Source of the DNA: JACKFB01 sp041389525
GTDB lineage: Bacteria > Myxococcota_A > UBA9042 > PHBI01 > JACKFB01
Reading direction: 5' to 3'
Length of the DNA stretch: 64,000 bases
Assembly (NCBI GenBank): GCA_041389525.1
Contig: JAWKRR010000043.1
Location: forward strand, 1 to 64,000
Below, one piece after another: positions 16,643 to 28,095 of the stretch. Under the pieces are notes generated by a model. The model saw only the letters and a program-made list of their open reading frames with translations. It was not told where the DNA came from and made no database searches. The position numbers and the translations under genes are program-made. The first letter of the stretch is position 1. Each line of letters opens with the position of its first letter.

Positions 16643-18138
16643 GCCGGCTCATCTGCACCCTCGCCCTCGCGGCGCTCATCCTGCTCACGGGCACGGTGAG
16701 CGCCGCCCGGGCCGCCCGCTGCGTCGTGGCGGAGGGGCCGATTCGCGGCCAGGTCGAGTGGCCCGGCCACGGGGTGGCCACCATCCGCGACGGGGCGTTG
16801 GAGCTACCCGGCCGGGCCATCACGACCTGCGAGGGGCTGCCCGGCGCCTTCCCGACGGCGCTGGCCCACAGCGGCGGTCGGCTTGTCATCGGGTTTCGGG
16901 CGGCCGGTGCCTTCGTGTACGACGGGAAGACGTTTGCTCGCATCGAGGGGTTGCCTGAGGACGCGGTTCGCTCGCTGGCCACGGATGGCGATCGGGTGTG
17001 GATCGGCACCGGTGCCTCCGGCCTGTGGCGCTGGAGCGCCGGCGGCGAGCCCGAGCGGGTCGCGCACAGCGTCTTGGGGCGCCGGGAGATCTCAGCGCTC
17101 GCGGTCGACGGCGGCACGCTGCACGTGGGCGCAGGGATGTACGGTACATGGACCGTGTCGCCGACGGGCCGGGTGCGTCGCTCCGAGCGCGGTGTGTACG
17201 CGGCGTGCTTTAGGGCGCGGGCCGGCGCCCTCGTCCCGTCGCCACCGGGTCGTGGGTGCGACATGGGTCAGGCGCCGGCCGCGTCGGGGCTACCTTCCCC
17301 GCACGTGACCGCGCTGTCGGAGCACGAGGGGCGCCTCGTGGTCGGCACATTCGACAAGGGCCTCGCCGAGTTGGGCGACGACGGGCGCTTCCGCGCGGTG
17401 GACGGCAGCCCGCCCTTCATCAACGCGCTGCTCCAGGAGGGGAGCACCCTGTGGATCGCGACCCCCAAAGGGCTCTACCGCCGAGACGCCGGCGAGGCGG
17501 TGCGTGCGGTGCCGTCTCGGCTGCCCTCAGACCACGTCAACGGGCTGGCCATGGGCGACGACGGGACGCTCTGGGTGGCCACGGGGCAGGGCCTCGCGGG
17601 CCTCGGTCCGGACGGCAGCGTCCGCGTGCTGGACGAGAGCCGCGGGCTGCCTTCGCGCATCGTCTACTCGGTCGCGGTCACCGACGACGGCGCGGTCTGG
17701 GCCGGCACCGCGGGTGGCGTGGCCCGCTTCGGTCCCGAGGGCGTCTCGCGATTCACGCAGTCCTCGGGGGCCTTGACCCACGACTGGGTGAACGCGCTCT
17801 TCGCCGATGGGGAGAGCGTCCTGGCCGGCACCTACGACGCAGGGGTCGTTCGCCTCTTCCCCGACGGCGGCGGCGCTCTGGACGCGGAGCTTCAGGACCT
17901 CTGGGTCAACCCGGGCGGGATCGCCTACCTCGGAGGCGGGCGCCTCGCCGTGGCGACCCTCGGCGACGGGCTGGTCGTGAGCGACCGCGGTGGATTGCGT
18001 ACCGTGGGCCCGCTGCCGTCAGACGACGTGACCGCCGCCTTCGTGTGGGACGGCGTGCTCTGGGTGGGGACCCGCGGCGGGCTGTGGGCCCAGCGCGATG
18101 GGCGCGACGTCACCGCTCGACCTACTGGCACACCGTGA
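16639..18138 (+). CDS. periplasmic beta-propeller protein (Reg_prop repeats)
   Basis: A signal peptide (to about residue 25) is followed by repeated propeller blades. Each reads like SLATDGDRVWIGTGASGLWRW, GTLWVATGQGLAGLGPDG or GAVWAGTAGGVARFGPEG. These are the two-component-regulator propeller (Reg_prop) repeats normally found as the sensor part of hybrid histidine kinases. Here the propeller stands alone, with no transmembrane helix or kinase after it. It is the last gene of the vWA / VIT-vWA operon and could be the ligand-binding partner of those proteins. Its 3' end overlaps the convergent Asp/Cys-repeat lipoprotein by 17 bases. Confidence 0.8.
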   Translation: MSRLICTLALAALILLTGTVSAARAARCVVAEGPIRGQVEWPGHGVATIRDGALELPGRAITTCEGLPGAFPTALAHSGGRLVIGFRAAGAFVYDGKTFARIEGLPEDAVRSLATDGDRVWIGTGASGLWRWSAGGEPERVAHSVLGRREISALAVDGGTLHVGAGMYGTWTVSPTGRVRRSERGVYAACFRARAGALVPSPPGRGCDMGQAPAASGLPSPHVTALSEHEGRLVVGTFDKGLAELGDDGRFRAVDGSPPFINALLQEGSTLWIATPKGLYRRDAGEAVRAVPSRLPSDHVNGLAMGDDGTLWVATGQGLAGLGPDGSVRVLDESRGLPSRIVYSVAVTDDGAVWAGTAGGVARFGPEGVSRFTQSSGALTHDWVNALFADGESVLAGTYDAGVVRLFPDGGGALDAELQDLWVNPGGIAYLGGGRLAVATLGDGLVVSDRGGLRTVGPLPSDDVTAAFVWDGVLWVGTRGGLWAQRDGRDVTARPTGTP

Positions 18139-18673
18139 CGCCGTCGCCTCGCGAGCAGCTGAAGTCCGCACAATCGGTGAAGCCGTTTCCGTCGTTGTCG
18201 ATGCCGTCTGCGCAGCGCGCGTCGGAGCCCTCGCAACTCTTGACCGTCGCGGAGTTCGCGCAGTCGCTGTCCTCACAGTCGATCTTGCCGTCCCAGTCGT
18301 CGTCGAGGCCATCCGCGCACGCCGTGGGCGAGTCCTCGGGGATCTGCACCGGGGTCCGGCACGCGCTGGTCGAGCGGCAGCCGAAATCACCGCAGTCAGT
18401 GAAGCCGTTGTCGTCGTTGTCGAGCCCGTCTGCGCACCGCTCAGCGACGTTCTCGGCGCCGCGCGCCAAGCACGCGTACGCCACGGCGCAGTTCGGATCA
18501 TCGCAGTCGGTCAGGCCGTCCTCGTCGTTATCGATCGCGTCCCGACAAAGCGCCTGCGACGCCTCGCCGCAATCCAGACACTCCGAGGCGAGGTACGCGG
18601 GCTTCGTGTCGATGGCGCTGTCGCAGCTCAGGCTGAGCAGCGCCAGGAGCAGGAGCCGACCGCGACCGCTCAC
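18122..18673 (-). CDS. MopE-type Asp/Cys repeat lipoprotein
   Basis: This 183-residue lipoprotein has lipobox LSLSC (Cys ~17). It carries four copies of a calcium-loop-like unit C.DGxDNDxDGxxDCxDxxC, for example CADGLDNDDNGFTDCGDFGC. The Asp-rich loops probably bind Ca2+, and paired Cys may form disulfides in the exported protein. Its start overlaps the stop of pgsA by 4 bases, so it is translated from the pgsA message. Its end overlaps the convergent propeller gene. Confidence 0.8.
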   Translation of the reverse strand: MSGRGRLLLLALLSLSCDSAIDTKPAYLASECLDCGEASQALCRDAIDNDEDGLTDCDDPNCAVAYACLARGAENVAERCADGLDNDDNGFTDCGDFGCRSTSACRTPVQIPEDSPTACADGLDDDWDGKIDCEDSDCANSATVKSCEGSDARCADGIDNDGNGFTDCADFSCSRGDGVTVCQ

Positions 18674-19320
18674 GAGATCCCTTCCTTCCTCGCCGCGATC
18701 GCCTTGAGGAAACTATTGAAGTAGGCGCCAGCCGAGGCGAGGCTGAACACCATCGAGAGCAGGAGCAGGCCGAAGCCGAGCGCGTTGAAGTTGACGATCT
18801 GCCGGGTGAACCCGAAGTCGACCCAGTAGCTGTAGTGGACGATGATCCCGACGAGGCCCACGAGCTGCAGGGCGGTCTTCCACTTGCCCGTCTCGACGAC
18901 GTGAATCATGAGGCCCTCGCTCGACGCCATCGCACGCAGGCCGGTGATCGACAGCTCACGGGAGAGCAGCAGCACCACGAACCAGCCGGGGATGCGCCCA
19001 AGCTCGGCGCCGATGACCAGGGTGGCCATGACGATCAGCTTGTCGGCCAGGGGATCCAGGAGCTTGCCCATCAGGCTCTCCTGTCCGCGGCGCCGCGCCA
19101 GCCACCCGTCGAGCCAGTCGGTCGCGGCGGCGATTCCGAAGAGCAGCGCCGCGAAGAAGCTGGTCTTCGGGGTGTCCCAGACCATGAGCGCGATGATCGG
19201 CAAGATGAGCACGATGCGCATCAGCGTCAGCACGTTCGGGAGGTTGGTCAGCTCCTCGCGTGTCGAGCGGCGCACCGTCTGCTTGTCGAGCGGCAGGTCT
19301 TGTGTGGGGGAGGTCGGCAT
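18670..19320 (-). CDS. pgsA: CDP-diacylglycerol-glycerol-3-phosphate 3-phosphatidyltransferase
   Basis: This enzyme commits CDP-diacylglycerol to phosphatidylglycerol synthesis in the inner membrane. The CDP-alcohol phosphotransferase signature DWLDGWLAR...G...DPLADK is intact. About five membrane helices are visible, with the family's N-terminal NLPNVLTLMRI. A ~25-residue polar N-terminal extension precedes the fold. The start ATG at 19320 lacks a Shine-Dalgarno. A TAGAGT hexamer lies 9 bases upstream, suggesting a leaderless message. An MopE-repeat lipoprotein is coupled downstream. Confidence 0.92.
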   Translation of the reverse strand: MPTSPTQDLPLDKQTVRRSTREELTNLPNVLTLMRIVLILPIIALMVWDTPKTSFFAALLFGIAAATDWLDGWLARRRGQESLMGKLLDPLADKLIVMATLVIGAELGRIPGWFVVLLLSRELSITGLRAMASSEGLMIHVVETGKWKTALQLVGLVGIIVHYSYWVDFGFTRQIVNFNALGFGLLLLSMVFSLASAGAYFNSFLKAIAARKEGIS

Positions 19321-19481
19321 CGGGTCGGGACTCTACGTCAGGTTCCTCCAGAAGGTACAGGCTTCCCAGCGCGCGGCCGCCCGGCTCTGCGGGACCGCTG
19401 GTAGCCAATCGCGGGCCGTCCGACTAGGCTTTGACCTGCTCCACCGGCGCGCAGCGCTGTGTTGTCCCGCGAGGTTTGCCG

Positions 19482-22046
<2,565 letters not shown>

Positions 22047-22065
22047 CGACGGTAGATTGCACCCG

Positions 22066-22854
22066 ATGACTCGACTGCGCTTCGCGGCTTCCCTTCTCGC
22101 GCTCGCCTCCCTCTGCCTCAGCGGTTGTCCGCTCATCGGCGGGGCCACGCCCGACGCGGAACCCGCGCCCCCACAGGGAAATCTCCCAGCCACCAGCACA
22201 GAGCCCGGCGATCTCAACCAGATGCGCGACAAGCTGGCAGGGGCTTGGGTGGTGCGCCGCGCGGGCCGCGTGGTGCTCGAGTACAACCTCGACGGCGACC
22301 ACATCGAGGTCATCGATCGACGCTATCCGACGCCGCGCGAGCTTCGGGGCGAATTCCGCGTCCGATCCACCAGCGGCTTCGGGGTCCAGGTTGAGGACGG
22401 CACGACCTATTGGTACAGCGCCGCCTGGGTGGGTAGCGACGTCCACATCGGGCTCGGCGCGGCCATCGAGGTCCCCAACATCGAGCGTTTCACGGCCCAG
22501 TTGGGTGCCTGGGAGCGGCTCGAGCGCACCCCGGAGACCTGCGTCTACGTCCGCACCTGGGGCGGCAACGAGACCCGCGCCGACGTCCCCTGCGAGGTCA
22601 CCGAGCGGAGCGGCCGCCAGGTCTTCAGCTACGAGTCCGAGGACCCTTTTCGCCCCGACCGGCTCAAGAAGGTCGAGCTCGACGTGGTGGGGAACTACCT
22701 GATGGATCGGGAGCTGGCGGAGTCGCTGGCCGTGCCGCGCGTCATCTACGAGCGGGAGCAGGCCGCGCCGACCGACGGCGCCCCGGCGGAAATCCCCGCG
22801 CCAGGGACCGCCGAGCAGCCCGAGATCCCGCCCGCCAGCGCCGGTGAAAGATAA
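22066..22854 (+). CDS. lipoprotein, unknown function
   Basis: A signal peptide ending in lipobox LSGC (Cys ~21) is followed by a Pro-rich linker. A ~160-residue domain then begins LAGAWVVRRAGRVVLEYNLDGDHIEVIDRRY, which looks like a lipocalin-type or small beta-barrel domain. A Pro/Ala/Glu tail closes the protein. No family is firmly recognised. There is no Shine-Dalgarno. A TAGATT hexamer 7 bases before the ATG suggests leaderless translation. A TTG at 22057 is a possible alternative start. Confidence 0.7.
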   Translation: MTRLRFAASLLALASLCLSGCPLIGGATPDAEPAPPQGNLPATSTEPGDLNQMRDKLAGAWVVRRAGRVVLEYNLDGDHIEVIDRRYPTPRELRGEFRVRSTSGFGVQVEDGTTYWYSAAWVGSDVHIGLGAAIEVPNIERFTAQLGAWERLERTPETCVYVRTWGGNETRADVPCEVTERSGRQVFSYESEDPFRPDRLKKVELDVVGNYLMDRELAESLAVPRVIYEREQAAPTDGAPAEIPAPGTAEQPEIPPASAGER

Positions 22855-22980
22855 ACGGACTCGGAGCCTCTAGTGCGTGCGGTCGGCGATTGTCATACGA
22901 TGCCCTCACGCCGTGCGAGGCCGTCCCTCTTCACGGGTGCACTGCAATGGGCGCCGCCGCCCGGGATCAAGGAGTTGGCC

Positions 22981-24084
22981 GTGCGAAATCGATTCTCTCA
23001 CTCACTCATCATCGCGAGCGTGGCCGGCGGGCTCTTGGGCGGCTTCGGTCTCGTCGGTTGTGGCGGCGAAGGCCCTACGCCGTGGCCGGGGAGCGCCCCG
23101 CCCAACTCCGGTCCGCCCCCGAACATGCCCGTCCAGACGCCCCCGGGCGAAGCGGCGCCGACCTCCCCGGAAGACGAGGCCGTGCCGGTCGAGATCCCGA
23201 CCGCGGGCCACGAGAGCAAGCGCTTCAAGGTCACGCTGACCGCTGAGTTCACAGAGCTTCCCGAGGGCGCGCGCATCCTCGCCCCCTCGCCCCGCGACCG
23301 CCGCTATCAGAAGGTCTCGAAGAGCGAGCACTCCGGCGCGCCCGGTGCCGTGATGCCGGCCGAAGACCACGAGAACCTCTTCTTCGTCAGCGACGCGCTC
23401 ACCGCTCCGACCGCCAGCTACAGCGGCACTTTTGAGGTGACCCGGCGCCAGGGAAGTCAGGGCGCGCTGCAGGCGGCCGAGGGTCAGGACTACGACGGCA
23501 GCGAGCCGCCGCTTGGCGAGGTCTCGACGGACGCGGGCATCGTGGCGGCGGCGACCGCGCTGGGCGCTGAGAAGAAGAAGCCTTACGACGAGGTGCTGGC
23601 TGTCCTTGCCGCGGCCGGCGGGATCGCCCTCGCCGACGATGGCCCCGCCGATGCGGCCAAGGCCCTCGCCGACAAGCGCGCGAGCGAGCTGGGGCTTGCG
23701 CGTGCGACCGTCGAGATGCTGCGGCTGCGCGGTGTCGTCGCGCAGGTCGTGCAGGGCATCGACCTCGGCGCCGGCTCTGGCACGGTCTCCACGAGCCGCG
23801 TGTGGCTGGACGCGAACATGCCGCAGCTCGGCTGGGTACCCCTGGACCCGGCGAAGCGCCGCTCCATGGAGGATTGGCCCGGCGAGGTGCGCTACGTCGG
23901 GCTGCTGCCGGTCGATCGCATCGACCTCGCGTATGGCGACAGCACCGTGCTCGCCGAGGACGGCAGCTTCCCCCGCACGACCCTGACCGGAGATCTGGCC
24001 ACGCCCATGGCCATCAAGGACGGCGCGCGGGTCGGTAAAGTGACCTGGTCGGCGAAGATCGAGGTCCTTCCGGACGCCGAGTAG
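22981..24084 (+). CDS. transglutaminase-like lipoprotein lacking the catalytic Cys and His
   Basis: A GTG start at 22981 has AGGAG 7 bases upstream and gives a signal peptide with lipobox LVGC (Cys ~27). A Pro-rich linker follows. The ~residue 80-200 region is beta-rich and similar to the N-terminal Ig-like part of secreted transglutaminases. Residues ~235-300 read as a transglutaminase core (LGLARATVEMLRLRGV, then RVWLDANM..LGWVPLDP). The expected Cys before the helix and the His of the HxW motif are replaced, by Leu/Ala and Arg. The protein is therefore probably a binding or structural relative, not an enzyme. Confidence 0.65.
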   Translation: MRNRFSHSLIIASVAGGLLGGFGLVGCGGEGPTPWPGSAPPNSGPPPNMPVQTPPGEAAPTSPEDEAVPVEIPTAGHESKRFKVTLTAEFTELPEGARILAPSPRDRRYQKVSKSEHSGAPGAVMPAEDHENLFFVSDALTAPTASYSGTFEVTRRQGSQGALQAAEGQDYDGSEPPLGEVSTDAGIVAAATALGAEKKKPYDEVLAVLAAAGGIALADDGPADAAKALADKRASELGLARATVEMLRLRGVVAQVVQGIDLGAGSGTVSTSRVWLDANMPQLGWVPLDPAKRRSMEDWPGEVRYVGLLPVDRIDLAYGDSTVLAEDGSFPRTTLTGDLATPMAIKDGARVGKVTWSAKIEVLPDAE

Positions 24085-24099
24085 GGCGCGAATCGCGAG

Positions 24100-24128
24100 G
24101 CGCCGCCTGTCTAATCGAGAGGCGGCGC
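24100..24128. terminator. hairpin between convergent genes
   Basis: GCGCCGCCT (24100-24108) and AGGCGGCGC (24120-24128) form a perfect 9-bp stem. It straddles the 3' end of the RimK-like gene, 16 bases past the transglutaminase-like stop. It could end transcription from either side. Confidence 0.5.
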
Positions 24129-25019
24129 GTCGCGGCGCACACTCCGCAACCACGCGACGAGCTGCCCCGCGAGATCGCGGCCCGTGGCCGCCTCGATCCC
24201 CTGCAAGCCGGGGCTAGCGTTCACCTCAAGCACCGGGAAGCCCGCTGGGTGCGGCATCAGGTCCACGCCGCACACCGGCAGGCTCAGCGCGCGGGCCGCC
24301 GCCTGGGCCACCTCGCGGACCTCGTCGGTGAGGGTCGCGCACTCCACGCGCCCGCCGCGGTGGACGTTGGCCCGAAACTCCCCGTCGGAGGCGTAGCGCC
24401 AGCAGGCCGCGATCGCCTGCCCGCCGATGATGAGCACGCGCAGATCTCGGGCGGGCTTGGCTTCGATGAAGGGCTGAACCAGCACGGTGGCGTGCTGGGC
24501 CGTGAGTCGCTCGAGCAGCGCCTTGGCTGAGGCGCTGTCCCGCGCGAGGTGGACCTGCTCGCCGCCGCTGCCCTCGCGGAGCTTCACCACGACGGGGGCA
24601 CCGCCGATGGTGTCGAGGGCTTGGTCGGCGTGGACCGGCTCGCGAATCGCGAGGGTGGGCACCGTCGGGACCCCGGCGGCGACGAGGCGCTGGGTGGTCG
24701 CCAGCTTGTCCTGGGCCTGGCCGATGGCGGCGGCGCTCGCGGCGCTCGTGGCGCCGGCGTCCACGAGGGCCTGCACCAGCGCCATGCCCCAGCCCGTGAG
24801 GCGAGCGCCCACGCGCGGGATCAGCAAGTCGGGGGTCTCGAGCTCGCGCCCGTCGACGCGCAGCCCCGTGCCGCCACGGCGTGGTTCGAGGCTCGCCGCC
24901 ACAGGATCGACGCGGGTCGCGACCAAGCCCTGCGCCGCGCAGGCCTCCATCAGGCGCCGCGTCGAGTAGAACGACTCGGAGTGCGAGAGGATGACGACGG
25001 TCTTGGCGGGGCTTCCCAT
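24111..25019 (-). CDS. RimK-family ATP-grasp ligase
   Basis: This 302-residue cytoplasmic enzyme is of the RimK family, which adds glutamate or related amino acids to a carboxylate of protein S6 or a small molecule. ATP-grasp landmarks are present: an N-terminal RimK-type Rossmann part (ILSHSESFYSTRRLMEA), the DKLATTQRLVAAGVPTVPT hinge, VVKLREGSGGEQV in the nucleotide-binding loop, and the metal-binding end GVDLMPH..FPVLEVNASPGLQGIE. The specific acceptor cannot be read from sequence. It lies 113 bases upstream of, and in line with, an ABC exporter, but I see no sign that they work together. Confidence 0.85.
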   Translation of the reverse strand: MGSPAKTVVILSHSESFYSTRRLMEACAAQGLVATRVDPVAASLEPRRGGTGLRVDGRELETPDLLIPRVGARLTGWGMALVQALVDAGATSAASAAAIGQAQDKLATTQRLVAAGVPTVPTLAIREPVHADQALDTIGGAPVVVKLREGSGGEQVHLARDSASAKALLERLTAQHATVLVQPFIEAKPARDLRVLIIGGQAIAACWRYASDGEFRANVHRGGRVECATLTDEVREVAQAAARALSLPVCGVDLMPHPAGFPVLEVNASPGLQGIEAATGRDLAGQLVAWLRSVRRDAPPLD

Positions 25020-25132
25020 GGTCCGATCGAGGCTGGGGTCTGAGGGGGCCGGCGCTGCAGGGGCGAGGGCCGCGGCGAGCGGTCGGCGGCCGGTTCAGTT
25101 CGCGGCGAGGTATGAGAACACGGTCTGGGGGC

Positions 25133-26875
25133 TCACGCGTTGAGCAGGGTCGCTTGGTCGGCCAGCAGCTCGGTGTAGATGCCGCCGCGGGCTGCCAGGG
25201 TCTCGTGGTCGCCTTCTTCCACGATGACCCCGTGCTCCAAGACCAGGATGCGGTCGGCGCTGCGGACCGTGGACAGCCGGTGGGCGATGACCAGGGTGGT
25301 GCGACCCTCCATCAGGCGCAGCAGGGCGTCGTGGACCAGGGCCTCGTTGGTGGTGTCGAGGTGGCTGGTGGCCTCGTCGAGGATGAGCACACGAGGATCC
25401 GCCAGCAGCGCCCGCGCGATGGCGATGCGCTGCCGTTGCCCACCGCTCACGCGCACGCCGCGCTCGCCGACCTCGGTGTCGAAGCCGTCGGGAAGCCCGG
25501 CGACGAATTCGGCGATCAGCGCGTCCTCAGCTGCCTTTTTGATGGCCGCGGGTGATGCGTTCGGCGCCCCGTAGGCGATGTTGTCGCCGATGGAGCCGGA
25601 GAACACGATGGGGTCTTGGTGAACGGTGGCCAGGGCGCCGCGCAGCTCGGCGAGGCGGAGGGTGCGCAGGGGTTTGCCGTCCAGCCTCACCTCGCCTTCG
25701 GTCGGGTCCCAGAAGCGATGGACCAGCGCGGCGATTGTGGATTTCCCGGCGCCCGAGCGGCCCACCAGGGCGACGCGCTCGCCGGGCGCCACGCAGAACG
25801 AGACGCCGCGGAGGACCGGCACGTCGGGGCGGGTCGGGTAGACGAAGGACACGTCGTCGAAGCGCACCTCGCCGCGCACCGGGCCCAGGGGTTGGGCGTC
25901 GGGGGCGTCGCGGATGGCGGGCTCCTCCTCGATGAGCGCGAAGATGCGGCCGGTAGCGCCGATGGCCCGCTGGAGATTGCTCCAGACCTCGGCCAGGGAC
26001 CCCATCGCGCCGCTGACCATGAGCGCGTAGAGGAGGAAGGCCGCCAGCTCGCCAGCGCTCAGCGTCTGCTCGACGACCCGCCGCGCACCCAACCATAGTA
26101 TGAGCGCCAGCGCCGCGTAGCCGGCGATCTGCACGCCGCCCATGAACGCCCCACGCGCATAGGCCAGCTTGACCGCGGTGGTGAACACCTCGCCCACCGA
26201 GCGGGCGTAGCGCTTGGACTCGCGCTCTTCGGCTGTGAAGACCTGGACGGTCTCGATGCCGGTGACGGCCTCCTCCAGCCCCGCGTTCGCCTCGGCCATG
26301 ACGTCTTGAATGTGGCGCGCGCGGCCGCGGATGCGTCGGCCGACCCACACCGCACCCACGGTGACCGGCGGCAGCGTGCACAGCATGACCAGGGTGAGCG
26401 AGGGGCTGGTGTAGACCAGCAGGGCCACGCCGCCGAGGATGCTGAGGCTCGAGCGCAGCGCGATGGAGATCTCGGTGCCGACGGCGTGCTGGAGCATCCC
26501 GATGTCCGAGGTCAGCCGGCTGAGCAGCTCGCCGGAGCGGTGCTCGTGGAAGAAGCCCGGCGGGTGGGCCAGCAGGCGCCGGAAGCTCAGCTCGCGCAGG
26601 TCGGCGACGACGCGCTCGCCGAGCCAGGTCATCAGGACGTGGCGCACCATCACGAAGACGCCCAGCAGGGTGAAGACGCCCATGGCGATGGCCACGAGGC
26701 GGTCGAGATACTCGAGATCGCCGCGGGCGATGGCCTGGTCGAGGGCGAGGCGCACGCCCTGCGGCAGCGAGAGGTTCAGGGCGCCCGCGCCGAGCAGCAG
26801 CGACGTCGCGATGAGCCAACGGCCGAGGTAGGGGCGAAGGAGGCCGGCCATGCGGCGCAAGGGCGAGACGGGCAT
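25133..26875 (-). CDS. ABC exporter half-transporter (MsbA/ABCB type)
   Basis: This 580-residue fused permease-ATPase functions as a dimer in the inner membrane. The N-terminal ~310 residues carry six membrane helices with the ABC type-I exporter domain. The C-terminal ATPase has Walker A GRSGAGKST, Q-loop HQDP, signature VSGGQRQR, Walker B VLILDEA and switch His in IAHRLSTV. Homologues export lipids, peptides or drugs; the substrate is unknown. The start at 26875 (MPVSPLRR) is chosen because in-frame sequence further upstream is Arg/Pro/Ser-rich shadow of the neighbouring gene. Confidence 0.9.
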   Translation of the reverse strand: MPVSPLRRMAGLLRPYLGRWLIATSLLLGAGALNLSLPQGVRLALDQAIARGDLEYLDRLVAIAMGVFTLLGVFVMVRHVLMTWLGERVVADLRELSFRRLLAHPPGFFHEHRSGELLSRLTSDIGMLQHAVGTEISIALRSSLSILGGVALLVYTSPSLTLVMLCTLPPVTVGAVWVGRRIRGRARHIQDVMAEANAGLEEAVTGIETVQVFTAEERESKRYARSVGEVFTTAVKLAYARGAFMGGVQIAGYAALALILWLGARRVVEQTLSAGELAAFLLYALMVSGAMGSLAEVWSNLQRAIGATGRIFALIEEEPAIRDAPDAQPLGPVRGEVRFDDVSFVYPTRPDVPVLRGVSFCVAPGERVALVGRSGAGKSTIAALVHRFWDPTEGEVRLDGKPLRTLRLAELRGALATVHQDPIVFSGSIGDNIAYGAPNASPAAIKKAAEDALIAEFVAGLPDGFDTEVGERGVRVSGGQRQRIAIARALLADPRVLILDEATSHLDTTNEALVHDALLRLMEGRTTLVIAHRLSTVRSADRILVLEHGVIVEEGDHETLAARGGIYTELLADQATLLNA

Positions 26876-26942
26876 GGGCGCCTGCGTACCGCGGGCGGGG
26901 GCTCGCAGCAAGGCGACGGTGCGCGCGGCGGGTGGCGGGGGC

Positions 26943-27923
26943 TCAGCTCGGAGGGCGGGTGCCGAGGCCGAAGGGGAGCAGCAGCGGGTCGCCGGGCAGC
27001 TCGAGGCGGGTCCTGCCCGCGCGTAGCTCGGCTTTGACTCCGTCGACGACCGCGTGGTCGGCGGAGGCGAAGGGGGACAGCGCCTCGGCTGCGGCCTCGC
27101 CCAGCGGCGCCAAGGCGGCGAAGCGAACGCGCGTGGGGCCGTCCCAGCGCGCCCCGACGAGCGCGGCCTGCACCGCGTCGCTGACATAGAGACGAGGGCG
27201 AGCCAGCTCGAGATCCAGCGCGGTCACCAGGTCAGGGTAGGTGAGGGCGAGGTGGTTGGCCGCGAGCTCCGCGATGGCCGCTGACTCCGGGCAGTCGTAG
27301 CGGCACGGGAACCACGCAAGCCACGCGAAGCGGTGGAGCGCGAGGTTGTTCAGGCGCGGCTCGAAGCTGTGGGTGCGGGCGGCCGCGGCGGCGATGGGCA
27401 GGCGGTTGGGCCAGCGGCGCTCGAGGCTCGCGAAGGCGCGCGCGCAGCAGACCGGGTAGCCCAGCAGCTCTCCCAGCTCGATGGCGTCTCCCTGACCGGG
27501 GGTGTCGGCGCCCATCCGGTCGAGCGCGCGAGCCCGCTCGGCGAGCGCGAGATCCCGTGACGCGTAGACCACCTGCCGCTCCCGCGCCTCCCCGGCGGGC
27601 GGCCGCGCCATGACCAGCGGTCCCTGCTCAGCACCCAGCCGATCGCACAGCCACCGGTACAGCGCGCTCTCCGGATCGAGCAGCGCGCGCCTCGCGAGAT
27701 CGCCGCCCAGCGCGACCGCGCGCTCGACCAGCGGGTGCGTCGCCAGCGGCCGCACCGTGTGAACGCTGTCCACGTCCGTCACCATCGCCTGGGTCGCGAC
27801 GTCCTCGCGCACCGGCTCGCCGGTCACCGTCTGACAGCCGAGCTCCTCCCAGCGCGCCCGCGCCTCGTCCACCGCGTCCAGGTCGTGCAGCTCGCGCACC
27901 ACGGGCTTTCGCCCGATGGCCAT
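26943..27923 (-). CDS. DUF483-like protein
   Basis: This ~326-residue cytoplasmic protein is marked by a Cys-rich core: LLGYPVCCARAF and, 35 residues later, LHRFAWLAWFPCRYDCPESAA. That pairing resembles DUF483 proteins, whose function is unknown to me. The spaced Cys suggest metal or Fe-S binding. The ATG at 27923 has GAGG 5 bases upstream. A TTG at 28034 behind GGAGG would add 37 residues (...LLPAGLATEVL), which read plausibly and may be real. It is divergent from the dihydrouridine synthase. Confidence 0.6.
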   Translation of the reverse strand: MAIGRKPVVRELHDLDAVDEARARWEELGCQTVTGEPVREDVATQAMVTDVDSVHTVRPLATHPLVERAVALGGDLARRALLDPESALYRWLCDRLGAEQGPLVMARPPAGEARERQVVYASRDLALAERARALDRMGADTPGQGDAIELGELLGYPVCCARAFASLERRWPNRLPIAAAAARTHSFEPRLNNLALHRFAWLAWFPCRYDCPESAAIAELAANHLALTYPDLVTALDLELARPRLYVSDAVQAALVGARWDGPTRVRFAALAPLGEAAAEALSPFASADHAVVDGVKAELRAGRTRLELPGDPLLLPFGLGTRPPS

Positions 27924-28095
27924 CAGCACCTCGGTCGCCAGCCCCGCGGGCAACAGCGCGCTGGGTTCCTTCGCCGCCTCGCCCGCGCTCGCCGCCTCAG
28001 CCGCCGGCGCCGCTTCCCCACGCTCGCCTTGCAAGGCCGCCTCCGCGTCGCCGGATCTTGACCGCGCCCCGCGCCCGAGGATATCGGTGCGCCCT

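Noticed and set aside
26876..27187. N-terminal extension of the ABC exporter
   Set aside because: The extra ~100 residues are Ser/Pro/Arg-rich and overlap the DUF483-like gene. MPVSPLRR at 26875 starts the conserved protein.
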